64,000 bases of DNA, taken from assembly GCA_025453675.1 (NCBI GenBank), contig JALOPW010000003.1:30068-94067 (forward strand), written 5' to 3'. Both the position numbers and the translations under genes were made by a program. This DNA comes from Methanolinea sp. (GTDB lineage: Archaea > Halobacteriota > Methanomicrobia > Methanomicrobiales > Methanospirillaceae). This document shows positions 61,176-64,000 of the stretch, in pieces (positions within the stretch are counted from its first letter, which is position 1; each line of letters begins with the position of its first letter). The notes beneath the pieces were generated by a model that searched no databases, had not been told where the DNA came from, and saw only the letters and a program-made list of their open reading frames with translations.

Positions 61176-62108
61176 ATGAGAGGAAAGCCCATCCGGTTGC
61201 GTGATTTTATAGAGGATGACGATGGCTGGCTGTATGCTGTCTCTACGTATGACAATAAGGAGCGGGTGGGATGCCTGCTCCGGTACGTTCCTGATTCACA
61301 TGGGAACCGTGTGAATGCCGCAGGTGATCATTACCGCAAGGTGGATTTCCAGGAATCATTCGACCTGATCGGGAGGGAAAAACCGGAATACCTTGACCTG
61401 CTTCACCGTGTACCCATCCAGGATGTGCGAAGGATACTGAAACCTGAGGAGGAGATACCACGGATTTATGGCCGGGATCACAGGATACACGCTCTTATGT
61501 CAATATTTCAGCTTCCGCCCGGGACTCTCGGATGCACCGGATCCTTCCTCTGTGGTCTCGAGAATGCGGAATCAGATATCGATCTTGTGGTGTATGGCCG
61601 GCAATGGTTTCATGCACAGGAGATCCTCCAGTATGCCACCCTGAAGGGAAGGCTGCCCGCCATCACTGAAGAGATATGGAAAAAGATCTATGAGAAGCGG
61701 AAACCGGAGATCAGTTTTGAGGAGTTTCTCATCCATGAGAAGAGGAAATGGAACCGGGGTCAGATCGGTCACACCTATTTTGATCTCCTGTTCACCCGCT
61801 CGTACAAAGCCTTAAATCCACTCCCCTCAGGCCGGGGAGAGGTGAAGGGGCCACGATTGATCGAGGCAAGAGTGACTGATGCCAGCCTTGCCCATGACAG
61901 TCCTGCAGTCTACCGGGTGGAACACGGGGAGATCTCGCGGGTCCTCTCATTTACCCATACCTACAGCGGACAGGCACTGGGAGGTGAGCGTATCCAGGCC
62001 AGGGGTATCTGCGAGAGGCATGGGGACGAGTTATGGCTCATCGTGGGGACGACACGTGAAGCCAGGGGGGAATATATCCGCTCTTTGACCCTCCTTGGAG
62101 AGGAATGA
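61176..62108 (+). CDS. Nucleotidyltransferase-domain protein
   Basis: A 310-residue protein. A polymerase-beta-type nucleotidyltransferase motif is visible near residue 130: TGSFLCGLENAESDIDLVVY, with the two metal aspartates in SDIDLVVYG. The N-terminal roughly 100 residues and a C-terminal domain flank it, and the C-terminal domain has an OB-like pattern (RVLSFTHTYSGQALGGERI). The family is widespread in archaea with unknown substrate. The gene starts nine bases after the Sua5 stop, so the ACT, Sua5 and nucleotidyltransferase genes probably form one operon. A tRNA or RNA-related role would fit. Confidence 0.75.
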   Translation: MRGKPIRLRDFIEDDDGWLYAVSTYDNKERVGCLLRYVPDSHGNRVNAAGDHYRKVDFQESFDLIGREKPEYLDLLHRVPIQDVRRILKPEEEIPRIYGRDHRIHALMSIFQLPPGTLGCTGSFLCGLENAESDIDLVVYGRQWFHAQEILQYATLKGRLPAITEEIWKKIYEKRKPEISFEEFLIHEKRKWNRGQIGHTYFDLLFTRSYKALNPLPSGRGEVKGPRLIEARVTDASLAHDSPAVYRVEHGEISRVLSFTHTYSGQALGGERIQARGICERHGDELWLIVGTTREARGEYIRSLTLLGEE

Positions 62109-62131
62109 AACAACCGGTCTCCATCACCATC

Positions 62132-62827
62132 TTACAGGATATCAGAGAGCCTTCTTCCACTCGGTCTGCACGCTTCAAAGGAATCGCATGCCTGGCATCG
62201 GTGTCCACCTGGCCGTGGCGGGGCATCCCCGGAGAGGATTGATCTGGCATCATTGAGCGCTTTCAGGAATCTTCGCTTGTCAATCGGCTGTGGAGAGCAG
62301 GTTCTTGTCACACCGGATGGAATATATTCCACCGCCCCGCTCCGGACGTCCCCGCCCATCTCCTCATTCAGGAGAATCATGTATCCGCACACTCTGAGCC
62401 TGTCTGAAGAATATACCCCTGAACGGGGTGCCTGAACGGTCCTCACTATTGACAGGTAGGGTTCATCTTCATGGACCTTGTCCAGGTTTCCCGAGAGGCC
62501 ATACTTCTCTGAATGCAGGTGGATATCGGTATCGGAAAATGCCGCCCAGGGACCGCCCTCATCGCAGCGGGCGATGCAGGTCTCCAGGAACTCCTGCATC
62601 CCGGCATCCACATCAGGGAGGATTGCGGTCACCTCATTCCATATCTCCACGGGATCCAGCTGACTCCCGAGGTGGGAGGAGACCTGCTTGCAGATGGTGT
62701 ATCTGGGGCTCTCAGTGCGGGGTTCTCCTGACCTGGCCTCGAGATACAGTCGCATGGGGCAGAGGGATGCAGTGATGACAGATGATACGGGGACGGTCTG
62801 ATTGTACTTCCTCTTCTTCTCATTCAT
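62132..62827 (-). CDS. Cas4-like PD-(D/E)XK protein with an eroded active site
   Basis: A 231-residue protein. Cas4-type features are the N-terminal cysteine in VSSVITASLCPMRLYLE and a C-terminal cluster CQACDSFEACRP that could hold a 4Fe-4S cluster with the first Cys. The nuclease motif II Asp may be in LSGNLDKVHEDE. The following position, which normally holds E-x-K, reads SIVRTVQAPRSG without Glu or Lys, and the QhxxY helix reads RLRVCGYM. Catalysis is therefore doubtful. No CRISPR or cas genes are near. A structural or DNA-binding role is possible. Confidence 0.65.
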   Translation of the reverse strand: MNEKKRKYNQTVPVSSVITASLCPMRLYLEARSGEPRTESPRYTICKQVSSHLGSQLDPVEIWNEVTAILPDVDAGMQEFLETCIARCDEGGPWAAFSDTDIHLHSEKYGLSGNLDKVHEDEPYLSIVRTVQAPRSGVYSSDRLRVCGYMILLNEEMGGDVRSGAVEYIPSGVTRTCSPQPIDKRRFLKALNDARSILSGDAPPRPGGHRCQACDSFEACRPSGRRLSDIL

Positions 62828-63038
62828 CAGGAATAAAACCCCCTTGATGCAGTTCCGCTCTCACGGCACATGCTTCAGCACTATTACCTTCGTAAGGAGC
62901 ATGATGCAATTCCCCGTCACCTTCTTCCGGCTGAGATGCGACAGGCAGGATCCAAGATCTGCATGCCGGATTCCCTGATCCGGAATCACGGGGATGAAAC
63001 CGGGAAAGGATTAACCCCTTCCGCACCGATGGTACTCC

Positions 63039-63335
63039 ATGACTTCCCACGAGATCGCGGTGAATATCCCCAACACGCTGGACCCTGTATACAGCAATAT
63101 GATCCAGATCGCCTATAAAGAAGACGAATTCACTTTCGTGTTCCTGCACCAGATCCCGGGTGTGAATCAGGCCCGTGCAAAGGCCATCGTGAGCATCACC
63201 CCGCAGCACGCAAAGACTCTCCTTTCGGTCTTCTCAAAGACCATGGCAGATTACGAGTCGAAATTCGGCAAGGTAGAGGCTCCCCAGGGAAAGCAGCAGG
63301 GAGAGAGTGTCACCACTATACGCGGGTACTCCTGA
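63039..63335 (+). CDS. DUF3467 family protein
   Basis: A 98-residue protein whose core (VYSNMIQIAYKEDEFTFVFL and ISITPQHAKTLLSVFSKTM) matches the DUF3467 family of small archaeal and bacterial proteins. The C-terminal 20 residues are polar (EAPQGKQQGESVTTIRGYS). No function is known to me. It stands alone and is followed by a repeat element. Confidence 0.8.
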   Translation: MTSHEIAVNIPNTLDPVYSNMIQIAYKEDEFTFVFLHQIPGVNQARAKAIVSITPQHAKTLLSVFSKTMADYESKFGKVEAPQGKQQGESVTTIRGYS

Positions 63336-63375
63336 ATACTCACACCTGCCCTTTTTTCACACCTGCCCTTTTTAT

Positions 63376-63502
63376 GTGAAACGCACATGAGACTGTCGGT
63401 CACATGCCCCCCTGATGAAAACCGCGGATGCGGTTTTCATACCAAAATGGCTGCGCCATTTTCATGAATGCGTTTGCGTGTGTCTCGAAGGGAATCATGT
63501 AG
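63376..63502 (+). repeat. Structured dispersed repeat, copy R4 (most regular)
   Basis: It starts GTGAAACGCACATGAGACTG. The left hairpin is perfect (ATGAAAACCGC-GGAT-GCGGTTTTCAT), the right hairpin is AAAATGGC-TGC-GCCATTTT, and the copy ends GTGTCTCGAAGGGAATCATGTAG followed by TTTTTTT. GAGAC near the start and GTCTC near the end can pair to close the element. It lies between DUF3467 and tRNA-Thr. Confidence 0.85.
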
Positions 63503-63574
63503 TTTTTTTGGTCCAACCTTCCTCTTGCCAGCCGAATGTTCATATTTCAGCAGGTCGATTGTACAGGGTACCGT

Positions 63575-63646
63575 GCCGCCATGGCTTAGCGGTAGAGCGG
63601 CTGATTCGTAATCAGCAGGTCGGGGGTTCAAGTCCCCCTGGCGGCT
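63575..63646 (+). tRNA. tRNA-Thr (CGT anticodon)
   Basis: The acceptor stem GCCGCCA pairs with TGGCGGC. The D arm is GCTTAGCGGTAGAGC. The anticodon arm GCTGA-TTCGTAA-TCAGC gives CGT, and the T arm is GGGGGTTCAAGTCCCCC. No CCA is encoded; T at 63646 is the discriminator position. A structured repeat copy lies 72 bases upstream. Confidence 0.95.
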
Positions 63647-63660
63647 ATTTTGCAGAATAA

Positions 63661-63873
63661 TTACCGTTTCTCTATCGGAAGACTTTTCAATTGTTTTTCC
63701 ATGCCGACCTCTTCTATCAGATGACCTATAGAAGAAACCAACTCATCCTGCCCTTCATGAGCAGAGTGGAGGAGCACCGGACCGACGGGAGGAGCGGACG
63801 GAGACGAAGCGGAACGAGCATGTTGCCCCGTTATTGAGTGCCGGGTGAACATCCCCGAGACGCGATCAGCCAT
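63661..63873 (-). CDS. Doubtful small ORF after the histidine kinase
   Basis: A 70-residue frame that begins eight bases before the end of the histidine kinase gene (ATGGCTGA arrangement), which would suit translational coupling. The sequence (for example [20 protein letters not shown]) is not recognised and no domain is visible. It may be a chance frame, so treat it as tentative. Confidence 0.2.
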   Translation of the reverse strand: MADRVSGMFTRHSITGQHARSASSPSAPPVGPVLLHSAHEGQDELVSSIGHLIEEVGMEKQLKSLPIEKR

Positions 63874-64000
63874 TCCTTCCCAGAGTGAAGTAGAATGTCG
63901 CCCCCTTGTCGTGCTCTGATTCTGCCCAGATCCTCCCGCCGTGCCGCTGGATGATCCGGTGCACGATCGCGAGGCCCACGCCTGTCCCCTCGATCTCGGG
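63866..64000 (-). CDS. Sensor histidine kinase, C-terminal fragment
   Basis: Only the last 44 residues are in the window; the gene runs off the right edge. The visible sequence has the G2 box [18 protein letters not shown] and the closing strand GATFYFTLG of the HATPase domain. This is the end of a typical two-component sensor kinase. Its input domain lies outside the window. Confidence 0.88.
   Translation of the reverse strand, partial: PEIEGTGVGLAIVHRIIQRHGGRIWAESEHDKGATFYFTLGRNG

Noticed and set aside
62828..63038. Possible gene between the Cas4-like and DUF3467 genes
   Set aside because: About 210 bases with only out-of-phase short frames and no promoter or ribosome site that I could support.
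63343..63375. Tandem copy of CACACCTGCCCTTTTT before repeat R4
   Set aside because: Only two short copies; most likely simple local duplication around a T-rich transcript end, not a CRISPR or functional array.

Overview
The window comes from a hydrogenotrophic methanogenic archaeon, most likely of the Methanomicrobiales (Methanoregulaceae/Methanospirillaceae type). The evidence is coenzyme F430 (cfb) and methanopterin biosynthesis genes, a methanogenesis-marker protein, an F420H2 oxidase, archaeal NusA, diphthamide synthase and AT-rich archaeal promoters. An archaeal-type phosphoribulokinase, previously studied in Methanospirillum, fits this. GC content is moderate and almost every gene looks intact.

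Layout. 0-3.7 kb: minus-strand F430 operon cfbA-cfbE-cfbD-cfbB, with cfbB cut by the left edge. 4.1-6.6 kb: overlapping operon of methanogenesis marker 9, a CitG-like protein and a DUF447 protein, convergent with hypA-hypE. 8.2-13.9 kb: beta-RFAP synthase, DUF2148 protein, rubredoxin, F420H2 oxidase, phosphoribulokinase and a TrkH channel. 14.0-17.5 kb: a compact nitrogenase-like H-D-K gene set followed by an unrecognised small gene. This is the best candidate for an undescribed system in the window. 17.8-20.7 kb: LeuB/LeuD/LeuC-type (or Aks-type) 2-oxoacid elongation genes. 20.8-29.9 kb: SIMPL protein, NusA-HisE, a bifunctional-nuclease-domain protein, a flippase-like membrane protein, DUF357-Dph5, two degenerate RecA/KaiC-like proteins (one fused to a small GTPase), and FeoB with a DtxR-type regulator.

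30.1-37.8 kb is a signal-transduction island: soluble PAS receptor, CheW, CheR, HTH-PAS-ATPase sensor, membrane receptor and a second CheW. CheA, CheY and CheB are not in the window. 38-42 kb: PolX-PHP, then a probable two-subunit cis-prenyltransferase (non-catalytic and catalytic subunits encoded tail to tail) and a radical SAM protein. 42-45 kb: secreted papain-like protease and a membrane-anchored surface protein. 45.5-54 kb is a nitrogen-assimilation island: split glutamate synthase with an FrhB-like subunit (a likely F420-linked enzyme), glutamine synthetase, GlnK1, AmtB and GlnK2. A shared GAAGTTA-core site sits just downstream of the TATA box of all three plus-strand promoters.

54-64 kb holds cell-surface proteins (PKD/Thr-Pro-rich protein, pilin-like protein, META-domain lipoprotein), DUF99, an AglJ-like glycosyltransferase, tRNA-Gly(CCC), ACT and Sua5/YrdC proteins, a nucleotidyltransferase, a Cas4-like protein with an eroded active site, DUF3467, tRNA-Thr(CGT) and the end of a histidine kinase. 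This stretch is also seeded with a family of structured repeats of about 120-190 bases (four copies plus one inverted half copy). They carry two perfect hairpins, and one internal segment appears inverted between copies. No CRISPR array, insertion sequence or rRNA was seen.
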